This document shows positions 8,539 through 16,867 of a DNA stretch of 64,000 nt, piece by piece. The stretch comes from UM-FILTER-42-14 sp964586055 (lineage in GTDB: Bacteria > Patescibacteriota > Microgenomatia > UBA1400 > PJMF01). The stretch is taken from positions 1 through 64,000 of the forward strand of contig CAZPFX010000001.1 in assembly GCA_964586055.1 (NCBI GenBank), written 5' to 3'. The position numbers and the translations under genes were made by a program. Numbering within the stretch: position 1 is the stretch's first letter; each line of letters opens with the position of its first letter. The notes under the pieces are model-generated. The model worked only from the letters and a program-made list of their open reading frames with translations. It was not told the DNA's origin and made no database searches.

Positions 8539-8556
8539 TCAAATGTGCAAAGGTGA

Positions 8557-8562
8557 TAGAAT
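8557..8562 (+). promoter_or_regulatory. Putative -10 element (TAGAAT) of the ZIP gene
   Basis: TAGAAT ends 8 nt before the ATG at 8571, with no Shine-Dalgarno in between. Confidence 0.4.
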
Positions 8563-8570
8563 AACCAGTC

Positions 8571-9323
8571 ATGTCACCACTTTTTCAATTACTATTACTT
8601 GCTTCTCTAGGTAGCTTTGTGGGCCTACTCGGAGGCATCGTCATGCTCTCCAGCAAAAAATGGTCAAATGTTCTAGAGCACCACGCCATTTCTTTCGCCG
8701 CAGGAGTCATGATCACCGTCGCCTTGGTTGGGATTTTGCCGGAATCTGTAGAGTTCATCGATCACGAGGCATATGTTGCGGTTCTCATCACTTTTTTGGC
8801 GACATTTCTCTTCGAGAGACTTTTCCTCGGCATTCATCACCATGACGAGCATGAAGGTTGCGCTTCACACACCAGTTCGATTCCTTCCGTATTGTTGGGC
8901 GATACCATTCATAACTTTATTGATGGCATTGCCATTGGAGTTAGTTTTCTTGTTTCTCCCGGACTCGGACTCGTAACAGCTATTTCGACATTTCTTCACG
9001 AAGTTCCTCACGAGATCGCAGATTTTGGAATTTTCCTAAAAGCGGGCTGGAAGAAGTCGCGCATTATTCTTGTAAATATTATTTCTGCAGCAGTGACGCT
9101 GGTCGGAGCACTAACCATTTATTTTTTCCCAGTCAGCGATTATCTAATAGGAATTCTCCTCGCTGTTGCAGCAGGAATTTTCCTCTACCTTGGTGCCAGT
9201 GATTTTCTGCCCCAAACCAGGGATCATGACCACGAAGGCTCTAAAATTAAAGGTATTTTGCCTCTGATTTTGGGAGCGCTGATTATGCTCGCAGTGATGG
9301 AAATTGTGCCGCACGGGCATTAA
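8571..9323 (+). CDS. ZIP-family divalent metal transporter
   Basis: A 250-aa inner-membrane protein with about eight hydrophobic helices. A His-rich loop (HHHDEHEGC, about residues 90-98) precedes the two metal-binding motifs of the binuclear centre: HNFIDGIAIG in helix 4 and FLHEVPHEIADF in helix 5. ZIP proteins import Zn, Fe or Mn into the cytoplasm; the metal cannot be told. The last 4 nt overlap the convergent MFS gene. Confidence 0.92.
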   Translation: MSPLFQLLLLASLGSFVGLLGGIVMLSSKKWSNVLEHHAISFAAGVMITVALVGILPESVEFIDHEAYVAVLITFLATFLFERLFLGIHHHDEHEGCASHTSSIPSVLLGDTIHNFIDGIAIGVSFLVSPGLGLVTAISTFLHEVPHEIADFGIFLKAGWKKSRIILVNIISAAVTLVGALTIYFFPVSDYLIGILLAVAAGIFLYLGASDFLPQTRDHDHEGSKIKGILPLILGALIMLAVMEIVPHGH

Positions 9324-10489
9324 AAATTTGTTCTTTTTCTCTTTGCAACCAAAAACTGTGCCACCACAAATACAAGCATCAAGGCACCCAAGAACACAGA
9401 CGTGGTTTTGGCTGAATAAGTATCGGCCATCATGCCGATAAAGTAGGCAGTCGCAAGGTAGGGAATATTCTTTATCATATTGAAAGTTGAGAGCGTGGTA
9501 GCTCTGTACTTGGACTCAGTGTTATTGTTGATCACCACACTCGAGATGTTGGAAAATACAGCTTGGAGTGCGGATCTTAAGAGTAGCGACAATCCACCCA
9601 CTACAAGGCCTGCAACAGGTGAAATGATGAATGTAGCTGCCATTGTTAGTCCTAAGAGTAAAATGGCAGAATTTGCCGAAACATACTTTCTTAAGAATGG
9701 GGTGGCCTGTGACGCAGCTGCGGAAACCAGGAAAATCACCGACCACAAGACGCCCATCTGAGTTTCACTGAAACCAAACTCTACACCAAGAAAACTATTG
9801 ATCATCTCATCAGCAATAACAACAATCACGCCGATGGATAAAAGCAGAATAGTCTGTGTCTTAATATCAACAGTTTTGGTAAGTTCTAGTAGTCCCTCCT
9901 TTGTTTGCTTAACAAAATTAGCAAGAGAAAACTTAACTGAATCAATGGCTGGTTCAGTTAAGAATAGACCAAGCAGCGTTCCAATTAAATACATTATTCC
10001 TGCAGCAATAAATGGAAGCCCTGGTGAGATGGTATAAAGATAGCCACCAATGACGCCACATACGGCCGGAGCTATCAGTTGCAAGGTATTCATATTGGAT
10101 ATGACTTTGTCGTACTCGTCCTCTTTTTTCTGTGCTTTCAAAGAATCATAGACGAGAGCCTCAAGGGTTCCTGATAAAAGTGTCCCGCCGAGCCCAGCTA
10201 CAAACACTGATCCGACTAAGAATATAAAGCTTGGGGCAATCCCCATAAAAATATTTCCCGCGGCCTGGACAAAAAATGCGAGTATTATCGTTGGTTTCTT
10301 TCCGATAAGATCTGCAAAAGCCCCAGTGGGAATTTCGCTCAGAGTCATTGTGGCAATAAGAACTGTCTCTATTACGCCAATCCCAGCGTAATCAGTGAAG
10401 CGCAAATAATAGAAAATCCAGATTCCGAGCCAAAACCAGGTGTTTTTCAGAAAAGACAGATAGTAGGCGAGCCAGATGTTGTGGCGCAT
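9320..10489 (-). CDS. MFS transporter
   Basis: A 389-aa protein with twelve predicted hydrophobic helices. Between helices 2 and 3 it has the MFS signature GAFADLIGKKPTI (D-x-x-G-(R/K)-(R/K)). The central loop is followed by a second six-helix half, and the protein ends in a basic tail (AKRKRTNF). The substrate is unknown; drug or sugar export is possible. It is transcribed away from the second Phd/PIN pair. Confidence 0.85.
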   Translation of the reverse strand: MRHNIWLAYYLSFLKNTWFWLGIWIFYYLRFTDYAGIGVIETVLIATMTLSEIPTGAFADLIGKKPTIILAFFVQAAGNIFMGIAPSFIFLVGSVFVAGLGGTLLSGTLEALVYDSLKAQKKEDEYDKVISNMNTLQLIAPAVCGVIGGYLYTISPGLPFIAAGIMYLIGTLLGLFLTEPAIDSVKFSLANFVKQTKEGLLELTKTVDIKTQTILLLSIGVIVVIADEMINSFLGVEFGFSETQMGVLWSVIFLVSAAASQATPFLRKYVSANSAILLLGLTMAATFIISPVAGLVVGGLSLLLRSALQAVFSNISSVVINNNTESKYRATTLSTFNMIKNIPYLATAYFIGMMADTYSAKTTSVFLGALMLVFVVAQFLVAKRKRTNF

Positions 10490-10578
10490 GAAGTGTATTC
10501 TACACTTTGTGTAAGGTTGGGTGGGTAGAATGTGGGAATGACGCCCTCACAATTGCCGTTAATAAATGACTATGCTAG

Positions 10579-10591
10579 TATAGTCACTATA
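10579..10591. promoter_or_regulatory. Operator-like palindrome of the second Phd/PIN module
   Basis: TATAGT-C-ACTATA is a perfect inverted repeat with one central base, ending directly at the antitoxin ATG (10592). Same architecture as the palindrome at 7898-7914 but a different sequence, as expected of a cognate operator. Confidence 0.6.
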
Positions 10592-10825
10592 ATGTCAGCA
10601 ACAATTTCAAAATCCCAGTTTAAGCCAAAAGCCTTGGAATATCTGCGAATGGTTGAAAAAAATAGAGAGCCACTCATATTGACTCATGGGGGCAAACCAG
10701 TAGTTCAGATTGTTCCCTATGTTGATGAATTTGAAAAGATTCGCAAAGAACTGAAAAATTCAGTTATTAAGTACGAGGATCCTTTGCTTCCAGTAGGGCT
10801 TGAGGACTGGGAGCTACTTCCATGA
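10592..10825 (+). CDS. Phd/YefM-family antitoxin
   Basis: A 77-aa protein starting MSATISKSQFKPKALEYLR, then LILTHGGKPVVQIVPYVD, the same two-part Phd core as the antitoxin at 7.9 kb. An upstream in-frame GTG at 10532 would add 20 residues with no homology and would run through the palindrome, so the ATG at 10592 is preferred. The C-terminus is acidic (YEDPLLPVGLEDWELLP). Overlaps the PIN gene by 4 nt. Confidence 0.83.
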   Translation: MSATISKSQFKPKALEYLRMVEKNREPLILTHGGKPVVQIVPYVDEFEKIRKELKNSVIKYEDPLLPVGLEDWELLP

Positions 10826-11214
10826 TTCTTTTGGATACTCATTCCCTAATTTGGTGGGTCTCAAATAAGGAGAAGCTTTCGGCTATTTCGAAGAAAAAGA
10901 TTTCATCAGCTGCTCTGAGTCAGAGCATCTATATTTCCTCGATTAGTATCTGGGAGATTATGTTGCTTGATAGAAAGAAGAAAATCTCGCTTTCTATGGA
11001 TGCTACCACATGGTTGCAGCAAATAACTACTTTGCCAGAAATCACCTTGAAGCCGATTGATTTTGAGATTGCCCATTTGGCAGCCACTCTTGATTATCCT
11101 CATAAAGATCCAGCAGACCGCTTTATTCTTGCCACAGCGCAGTCATTAGCGATTCCTCTCATTACAAAAGATAAGCATATGCACACCTACTCACAAGTAG
11201 AAACAATCTGGTAA
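10822..11214 (+). CDS. PIN-domain toxin (VapC-like ribonuclease)
   Basis: A 130-aa PIN domain with metal ligands Asp5 (LLDTHSL), Glu in IWEIMLL and the acidic pair in KDPADRFILATA. Same subfamily as the PIN toxin at 8.2 kb but clearly diverged, so the two modules are not a recent duplication. Coupled to its antitoxin by an ATGA overlap. Confidence 0.9.
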   Translation: MILLDTHSLIWWVSNKEKLSAISKKKISSAALSQSIYISSISIWEIMLLDRKKKISLSMDATTWLQQITTLPEITLKPIDFEIAHLAATLDYPHKDPADRFILATAQSLAIPLITKDKHMHTYSQVETIW

Positions 11215-11218
11215 GTGC

Positions 11219-11224
11219 TACAAT
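11219..11224 (+). promoter_or_regulatory. Putative -10 element (TACAAT) of ychF
   Basis: TACAAT ends 6 nt before the ychF ATG; transcription would begin at the start codon. A clear leaderless candidate. Confidence 0.5.
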
Positions 11225-11230
11225 CAACTC

Positions 11231-12358
11231 ATGTCTTTACAAGTCGGCATTGTCGGCCTCCCAAATGTTGGAAAATCAACTCTCTTTAATGCACTCTTAA
11301 AAGAGCAGCAGGCTTTAGCGGCGAATTACCCTTTTGCCACCATTGAGCCCAACGTTGGCATTGTCCCGGTGCCAGATATTCGCCTGGATAAACTGGCTGA
11401 AGTGGTGAAAACCACGGTGATTAAGCCAGCCACGGTAGAGTTCGTCGATATTGCAGGGTTAGTCAAAGGCGCTTCCACAGGTGAAGGTCTTGGCAACAAA
11501 TTTTTGGCCCACATTCGTGAGTCAGCGATTATCTGTCACGTTCTTCGTGATTTTAGTGATGAGAACGTCATTCGTGAGGGAGCAGTGACGCCAAAGGATG
11601 ATCTTCACACCGTTAGACTAGAGCTACAACTGGCCGATCTTGCCACCGTAGAAAAACAGCAGGAGCCAAAAGGTGCAGTCGACAGGGCTGGAAAAGAGCG
11701 TTGGCAGATAGTTTCTGCTCTAAAAAGGATACTCATAGATGCAAGAAGTATCAATGAAATACTGGCTTCTGAAGACAAAAAGTCGTCTTATGGTCTTACC
11801 CAGTTCACACCCGAAACAATTACTAAGGTAACTCACGAGCTTTCGCTCCTAACAGCCAAAGAAGAGATCTTTGTGGTGAACGTCGATGAGTCCTCCTTAG
11901 GTCGAGATTTAGCTGAACTCACGGCAGAACAGGCAACGCTCTTAGGCGAAGATGCTAATCGAGTGATTGTCATGTGTAATCAGATCGAGAGCGAGCTCGC
12001 AGTTCTTTCTGATGAAGATCGTTTCGCTTACCTAAAAGATCTCGGTCTTGATAGCGCTGGACTCGATCGCCTGATTATTACTGCCTATGACGTCCTAAAA
12101 CTCCAGAGCTTTTTGACAGCAGGAGAAAAAGAGGTGCGAGCCTGGACGATCCCGCAAGGAACAGTGGCTCGTAAGGCAGCTGGCGTCATTCATACTGATT
12201 TTGAAAAAACCATGATCTCGGTGCGCGTAGCCGAGTACGCAGACTTTATTGCTCACAAAGGCTGGAAAGGTCTCAAGGAAATCGGTAAAATGAGGACAGA
12301 GGGTAGAGATTACATCATGCAAGAAAACGACGTAGTCGAGTTCCTTATTGGAAAATGA
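11231..12358 (+). CDS. ychF: Redox/ribosome-associated ATPase YchF (OLA1 family)
   Basis: A 375-aa TRAFAC P-loop NTPase that prefers ATP and associates with ribosomes. Visible motifs: G1 GLPNVGKST at residues 9-17, switch region DIAGLVKGASTGEGLGNKFL, the NVDES region where canonical GTPases have NKxD, and a C-terminal TGS domain ending ENDVVEFLIGK. Length is normal. No Shine-Dalgarno; a TACAAT hexamer lies 6 nt upstream. Confidence 0.95.
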   Translation: MSLQVGIVGLPNVGKSTLFNALLKEQQALAANYPFATIEPNVGIVPVPDIRLDKLAEVVKTTVIKPATVEFVDIAGLVKGASTGEGLGNKFLAHIRESAIICHVLRDFSDENVIREGAVTPKDDLHTVRLELQLADLATVEKQQEPKGAVDRAGKERWQIVSALKRILIDARSINEILASEDKKSSYGLTQFTPETITKVTHELSLLTAKEEIFVVNVDESSLGRDLAELTAEQATLLGEDANRVIVMCNQIESELAVLSDEDRFAYLKDLGLDSAGLDRLIITAYDVLKLQSFLTAGEKEVRAWTIPQGTVARKAAGVIHTDFEKTMISVRVAEYADFIAHKGWKGLKEIGKMRTEGRDYIMQENDVVEFLIGK

Positions 12359-12359
12359 G

Positions 12360-13082
12360 ATGAAAAGAGCAGTTATTACAGGGGCTAGCAGGGGTATCGG
12401 CAGCGCTTTGGCTCAGAGCCTGGCTCAGACAGGCGAGTGGCAGTTGATTCTTGTTGCCAGAAGTGAAGAAGAGCTTAAAAAATTTATTAAAGAGAATGGC
12501 GACACCCATACATATATAGTTGCTGATTTTGCTAGGGAAGAAGATGTCGATCGGGTGATTGAAACGGTCAAAAAACAGAGTGGCCAACTTGATCTTCTTG
12601 CCAACGTAGCAGGCATTGGAGTTTATAAAACTCTTGAAGAAGTCGAGCGCCAGGCCTGGCATGATTCTCTGGCGGTGAATGTTACGGCTCCCTTTCTTTT
12701 GACCCAAGGCTTAATGCCTCTTTTGGAAAAAACGGAAAATTCACTAGTTTTAAGCATTGGCTCTGGAGCTGGTTGCATGCCGATGCCTGGAAGAAGTGTC
12801 TACTGCACCACTAAGTTTGCGCTTCGTGGAGTCATGCTCAGTCTTTCAGAGGAAATGGCCGGGAAAAGCCCTGATATTTCTTTGATTACTCTTGGAAGCA
12901 CGATGACTGACTTTGGCCCTCTTTCACTTGAGGAAAAAGAAAAGCAGGAACTCCAAGGAAAAACCTACTTGACCATAAATACAGTTATAAAAAAACTCAT
13001 GGAAATTATCGTTGCTCCAAAACGAGAGAGCGAGTATACCTTGTATCCCTCGGCATATGAGGTACAATACTCGACTACATAA
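12360..13082 (+). CDS. Short-chain dehydrogenase/reductase
   Basis: A 240-aa classical SDR: the cofactor loop GASRGIGSALA at the N-terminus, an NVAGIGVY variant of the NNAG motif, the catalytic Ser region LVLSIGSGAG and the YCTTK (YxxxK) catalytic pair. The substrate is unknown. ATG at 12360 is preferred over the TTG at 12348 because it starts directly before the first strand (MKRAVITGAS). It begins 1 nt after the ychF stop, so the two are probably one transcript. Confidence 0.88.
   Translation: MKRAVITGASRGIGSALAQSLAQTGEWQLILVARSEEELKKFIKENGDTHTYIVADFAREEDVDRVIETVKKQSGQLDLLANVAGIGVYKTLEEVERQAWHDSLAVNVTAPFLLTQGLMPLLEKTENSLVLSIGSGAGCMPMPGRSVYCTTKFALRGVMLSLSEEMAGKSPDISLITLGSTMTDFGPLSLEEKEKQELQGKTYLTINTVIKKLMEIIVAPKRESEYTLYPSAYEVQYSTT
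13063..13068 (+). promoter_or_regulatory. Putative -10 element (TACAAT) of the rpsF operon
   Basis: TACAAT lies inside the 3' end of the SDR gene, about 83 nt before rpsF. Transcription from here would include the structured leader at 13089-13142. Confidence 0.45.
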
Positions 13083-13088
13083 CCAAAA

Positions 13089-13147
13089 GTTCGTCAGGCG
13101 AGAAATCGCTTGAACCAGTAGCTCACGAACCGGAGGCCTGACAGGAG
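13089..13147 (+). promoter_or_regulatory. Structured 5' leader of rpsF-ssb-rpsR (possible S6:S18 autoregulatory element)
   Basis: Visible pairings: a hairpin CAGGCGA-GAAA-TCGCTTG (13095-13112) enclosed by GTTCGT/ACGAAC (13089-13094 with 13125-13130), followed by ACCGG. A competing 7-bp helix GTCAGGC/GCCTGAC (13093-13099 with 13136-13142) would abut the Shine-Dalgarno AGGAG at 13143-13147. S6:S18 leaders that bind the S6-S18 complex through a CCG element are known in many bacteria; assignment to that class is inference. Confidence 0.55.
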
Positions 13148-13151
13148 CATT

Positions 13152-13541
13152 ATGTCAATGAAATTATTACCGAAAAACGAAACTCGTCTCTATGAGATGA
13201 CGTCCCTTATTCCAGCTAGCTTGACTAGTGAGGAATTTGAAAAGGTTAAAGCCGAGATTCTCGCAATTCTTAAGAAATACAAAGCAGAGGTTAAGAATCA
13301 AGAAGACTGGGGTAAACAATCTTTAGCCTATACCATCAAAAAAGCCGGCACTCGTTACGACGAGGCTCGCTATATTCACTGGCTGATCGAGATGCTGCCA
13401 ACAGCTGTCTTGAAAATTGACACTGATCTTCGCCATTCAGTAACTAGTCTCATCCGTCACTTGATTGTCTTAGAAGAGAAGGAACAGCCAAAAACTGAAG
13501 AAGTTGCTGCTGAGCCTGTTGAAGAAAAGGAGCGTGAATAA
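13152..13541 (+). CDS. rpsF: 30S ribosomal protein S6
   Basis: A 129-aa S6 with the family core: RLYEMTSLIPASLT, a central helix, the GKQSLAYTIKKAGTRYDEARY strands and a charged Glu/Lys-rich C-terminal tail. S6 pairs with S18 in the 30S platform. It heads the conserved rpsF-ssb-rpsR cluster. An AGGAG Shine-Dalgarno lies 4 nt before the ATG, in contrast to the many leaderless-looking genes in this window. Confidence 0.95.
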   Translation: MSMKLLPKNETRLYEMTSLIPASLTSEEFEKVKAEILAILKKYKAEVKNQEDWGKQSLAYTIKKAGTRYDEARYIHWLIEMLPTAVLKIDTDLRHSVTSLIRHLIVLEEKEQPKTEEVAAEPVEEKERE

Positions 13542-13619
13542 TTACGTCTTTGAGTTCTACACTTTATGTCATACTGACGTTGTAGGATTGAAAACAGTAA
13601 CACGTAAGAAAGGATAGAA

Positions 13620-14141
13620 ATGGCAGTGCCTTCACTAAATAAAGTACAACTGATCGGAAATCTCACCAGAGATCCAAATCTAAGATATACGGCTAAAAAT
13701 ACGGCTGTATGTACATTTGGGGTTGCAACCAACAGAACCTGGGCTGGAGCCGATGGTGGCGAGAAGCAAGAGAGTGTTGAGTTTCACAATATTGTCGCCT
13801 GGTCAAAATTAGCCGACATCTGTGGACAAATTCTTCACAAAGGCGACAAGGTCTATGTCGAAGGTCGACTACAAACCCGCGACTGGAAGGGTGAAGATGG
13901 AGCAGATCGAAGAACTACTGAGATTGTCATTGATAATATGATTTTACTCAGATCTAGATCTGGTGGCGGTGATTATAATGCTAGCGACGATGACTATGCT
14001 AGACAACCATCTGATGACGGAGCTTCCAAGCCAACACAGAAAAAAGTTAGTAGTAAAAAGAAAAAAACACAAAATGACGATGAAGATCAGGTAATGGAAT
14101 CATCCAGTGCCGAAGATATCGCCGACGATGTGCCATTTTAG
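13620..14141 (+). CDS. ssb: Single-stranded DNA-binding protein
   Basis: A 173-aa SSB. Residues 1-110 are the OB fold (NKVQLIGNLTRDPNLRYT, VEFHNIVAWSKLADICGQIL, GDKVYVEGRLQTRDW), then a Ser/Asp/Lys-rich linker and the acidic tip ending DDVPF, which recruits partner proteins. An AAAGGA Shine-Dalgarno precedes the ATG. It lies between rpsF and rpsR, the ancestral order in bacteria. Confidence 0.96.
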   Translation: MAVPSLNKVQLIGNLTRDPNLRYTAKNTAVCTFGVATNRTWAGADGGEKQESVEFHNIVAWSKLADICGQILHKGDKVYVEGRLQTRDWKGEDGADRRTTEIVIDNMILLRSRSGGGDYNASDDDYARQPSDDGASKPTQKKVSSKKKKTQNDDEDQVMESSSAEDIADDVPF

Positions 14142-14159
14142 TAATTTTTAAGGGGAAAA

Positions 14160-14384
14160 ATGATAAGAAAACCAATGAAAAAACCAGTTCGCCGTCGATC
14201 GACACCGATCATGACTTCGTTCTCGTATAAGGAACCAAGGCTTTTGGAGCAATGTTTGACTGAGCAGGGAACAATTCTGACTCGCCTCGAGACAGGCTTG
14301 TCCGAAAAGAATCAGCGTCGTTTGGCTGTCGCCATAAAGCGCGCGAGGTTCTTAGCAATGTTGCCGTTTACACAAACACTCTAA
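14160..14384 (+). CDS. rpsR: 30S ribosomal protein S18
   Basis: A 74-aa S18 with a basic N-terminus (KKPVRRRS) and the conserved SEKNQRRLAVAIKRARFLAM helix followed by LPFTQ. It binds S6. A GGGG-type Shine-Dalgarno lies before the ATG at 14160. Last gene of the rpsF-ssb-rpsR cluster. Confidence 0.95.
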   Translation: MIRKPMKKPVRRRSTPIMTSFSYKEPRLLEQCLTEQGTILTRLETGLSEKNQRRLAVAIKRARFLAMLPFTQTL

Positions 14385-14413
14385 TTGCTAGTTCTCAAGA
14401 GAGTCGATTTGCG

Positions 14414-14419
14414 TACAAT
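14414..14419 (+). promoter_or_regulatory. Putative -10 element (TACAAT) of the S41 protease gene
   Basis: TACAAT ends 11 nt before the ATG at 14431; no Shine-Dalgarno in between. Confidence 0.45.
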
Positions 14420-14430
14420 GGTGACTCGCG

Positions 14431-15693
14431 ATGAGTAAATTCTTTCACTGGCTTCAATGGTTCTTTGGCGTAGCCACTCTGGTCTTACTTGGTATCGCTG
14501 TCCAATTCCAATTTAAAGTAGCCGAAAAATATTTGCCTATAGAGCGCATAAAATCCGTTAGTGTCGCCGGCACATCTTTGGGTAAAGTCCTAAATGAAGC
14601 TCCTCCGCAAGAAATTGCTTCGCAGGTAGACTTTTCTGTCTTTTGGGAAGCCTGGAACTTACTTCAACAGGATTTTAATCAGACCGATAAGCTTGATCCA
14701 GTCAAAATGACTGATGGCGCTATTGCCGGCATGACCGCCTCACTAGGCGATCCTTACACCATGTATCTAAACGTTCATGATAACGAACGAACCGGCCAAG
14801 ATTTGGCTGGAGCTTTTTTTGGAGTTGGCATTGAACTTGGTTATGTTGACGGAGTTCTTGCGGTTATATCTCCTTTGAAGGGGAGTCCAGCTGAAGCAGC
14901 TGGAGTTCAAGCGGGTGATCTAATTATTAGAGTCAAAGACGTGGCCAAGGATCTTGATGTCGCCACAGTAGATTGGACTATCATGGAAGCAGTTGATGCC
15001 ATCCGTGGTCCGGAGGGCTCACCAGTTGTTTTGACATTGTTCAGAAAAGAAAATGGCAATGAGCCTTTTGAGGTTTCTATAAATAGAGGTGAAATTGTTG
15101 TTAAATCGGTTGAATTAGAGTTTGTAGAGAGCGGTGGTAAGAAGTCAGCTCACGTTTCTGTTTCTCGCTTCGGAGGCAGAACCATGCAAGAGTGGGATCT
15201 GGCCGTGGCAGAGATCCTCTCCAAGCGTAGTGAGATAGATGGCATTGTTATTGATTTCCGCAACGACCCAGGTGGATTCTTTGACGATGCTTTAAAAATT
15301 GCTAGCGACTTCATTCCTTCTGGCACGATTGTGACTCAGCGAGGAAGATATAACAGTCAAAGCTTCTCCTCTACAGGGATTGCTCGTTTGGTAGATATTC
15401 CAGTCGTTGTCTTGGTGAATCGCGGAAGTGCGTCTGCCTCCGAGATTGTCGCCGGAGCCTTAAGAGACAGATTGGGTGCTCCCATGGTTGGTGAAAAGAC
15501 ATTTGGTAAAGGTACAGTTCAAGATAGGAGAGAGTTATCTAATGGCGGCGCTCTTCATGTCACCATCGCCAGATGGGAACTTCCAGGGGGTGACTGGATT
15601 CACGAGACCGGTATTCCTGTTGATAAAGAGATTACTGACGATCGTGAGACTCCCGCAGACGAAGCGCTCAACGCTGCGATCGAAATGTTATAA
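14431..15693 (+). CDS. ctpA: Carboxyl-terminal processing protease (S41 family)
   Basis: A 420-aa membrane-anchored protease facing outside the cytoplasm. One N-terminal transmembrane segment (about residues 8-26) precedes a helical cap, a PDZ domain (about 130-215) and the S41 catalytic core with Ser in GSASASEIVAGAL and Lys in GEKTFGKGTVQ, the expected Ser-Lys dyad. Such proteases trim or degrade envelope proteins. An HtrA-like protease follows 7 nt downstream, so the pair forms an envelope protein-quality unit. Confidence 0.93.
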   Translation: MSKFFHWLQWFFGVATLVLLGIAVQFQFKVAEKYLPIERIKSVSVAGTSLGKVLNEAPPQEIASQVDFSVFWEAWNLLQQDFNQTDKLDPVKMTDGAIAGMTASLGDPYTMYLNVHDNERTGQDLAGAFFGVGIELGYVDGVLAVISPLKGSPAEAAGVQAGDLIIRVKDVAKDLDVATVDWTIMEAVDAIRGPEGSPVVLTLFRKENGNEPFEVSINRGEIVVKSVELEFVESGGKKSAHVSVSRFGGRTMQEWDLAVAEILSKRSEIDGIVIDFRNDPGGFFDDALKIASDFIPSGTIVTQRGRYNSQSFSSTGIARLVDIPVVVLVNRGSASASEIVAGALRDRLGAPMVGEKTFGKGTVQDRRELSNGGALHVTIARWELPGGDWIHETGIPVDKEITDDRETPADEALNAAIEML

Positions 15694-15700
15694 TTAATTC

Positions 15701-16867
15701 ATGCCCAAGCCAACTACGCGGTCTTTTTTACTCGGTTTATTAGTTTCTGTCGTCATTCTTTCCTCGTTTTTTCTGGGGGGTTTGGCAGACAGAATTTTCG
15801 TACTTAGGCCCCTAGATTTTTTTGCAAGTCGTTCTGGTGGTATTTCTTTTGGCAATCCCAGTCGGGCCGAGGGATCTAAGCTTGGTCAATTGATCGAGAC
15901 TGGAATGATGTCTTCGATTCCAGATGTAGTTGATGCTGCTTCGGAGTCAGTTGTGACAGTCTCAGCAAAGACGCAGCAGCAAGTTTTTGATCCATTCTCA
16001 TTTTTTGGCATTAATCGTGGCGGGGCACAGGTGCAAGAGATTCAACGCGATATCGGAACTGGTTTTGTTGTTGGCACCAATCTAATCGTCACTAACAAGC
16101 ATGTAGTTTCTAACCTTCAGGCCTCATACAAAGTCATTGATTTGAACGATGTTGAGTATGAAGTTGGCAAAATTTATCGTGACCCAAGTAATGATATAGC
16201 TATTCTTGAGGTTATTGGTTTTGATCATCCGGCCTTGCCGCTTGGGGATTCAAATATGATTCGCGTCGGTGAGAATGTGATTGCTATTGGTACAGCCTTG
16301 GGAGAGTTTCGTCATACGGTGACGACGGGAGTTATTTCTGGTCTTGGTCGCGGCATTGAGGCTGCCGGAGGTCCGCAAGTTGAGACTCTAGAAGGTGTGA
16401 TTCAGACTGATGCTGCCATTAATCCTGGTAATTCCGGCGGTCCACTTCTTAGCGATAAAGGTGAAGTTATCGGTGTGAATGTAGCGGTATCTACAAGTGC
16501 CCAGAATATTGGTTTTGCCATTCCAATCAATGTAGTTCGAGCCTCGGTTGATAATTTTAATGAGACCGGTCAGTTCGACAGACCATTTTTGGGAATTCAA
16601 TATCAGATGATTACAGAACAAGCAGCTTTGTTTAATGACGTCCCGCAAGGAGCCTATGTTGTTGCCTTGGTGCAAGGAGGCTCAATTGAATCTGCCGGCA
16701 TTAAAGCCGGTGACATTATTGTGGCCATTGATGGAGTAGCGATCAAAGACACTGATCTAGCAACAATTCTCAATACTAAGAAAATTGGCGACGTAGTCAC
16801 GGTGAGATTTTGGCGAGATAAACAGTTTAGTGAGACTAAAGTTACTCTGGTTGCGGCTCAGGGTTAA
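15701..16867 (+). CDS. htrA: HtrA/DegP-like serine protease (S1C) with PDZ domain
   Basis: A 388-aa protein with an N-terminal hydrophobic anchor (residues 9-27), a trypsin-like domain with the His of VTNKHVV, the Asp of NDIAILEV and the Ser of NPGNSGGPL, then a C-terminal PDZ domain (SAGIKAGDIIVAIDG). It degrades or chaperones misfolded envelope proteins. Co-oriented with ctpA. The last 26 nt overlap the convergent prfA gene. Confidence 0.94.
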   Translation: MPKPTTRSFLLGLLVSVVILSSFFLGGLADRIFVLRPLDFFASRSGGISFGNPSRAEGSKLGQLIETGMMSSIPDVVDAASESVVTVSAKTQQQVFDPFSFFGINRGGAQVQEIQRDIGTGFVVGTNLIVTNKHVVSNLQASYKVIDLNDVEYEVGKIYRDPSNDIAILEVIGFDHPALPLGDSNMIRVGENVIAIGTALGEFRHTVTTGVISGLGRGIEAAGGPQVETLEGVIQTDAAINPGNSGGPLLSDKGEVIGVNVAVSTSAQNIGFAIPINVVRASVDNFNETGQFDRPFLGIQYQMITEQAALFNDVPQGAYVVALVQGGSIESAGIKAGDIIVAIDGVAIKDTDLATILNTKKIGDVVTVRFWRDKQFSETKVTLVAAQG

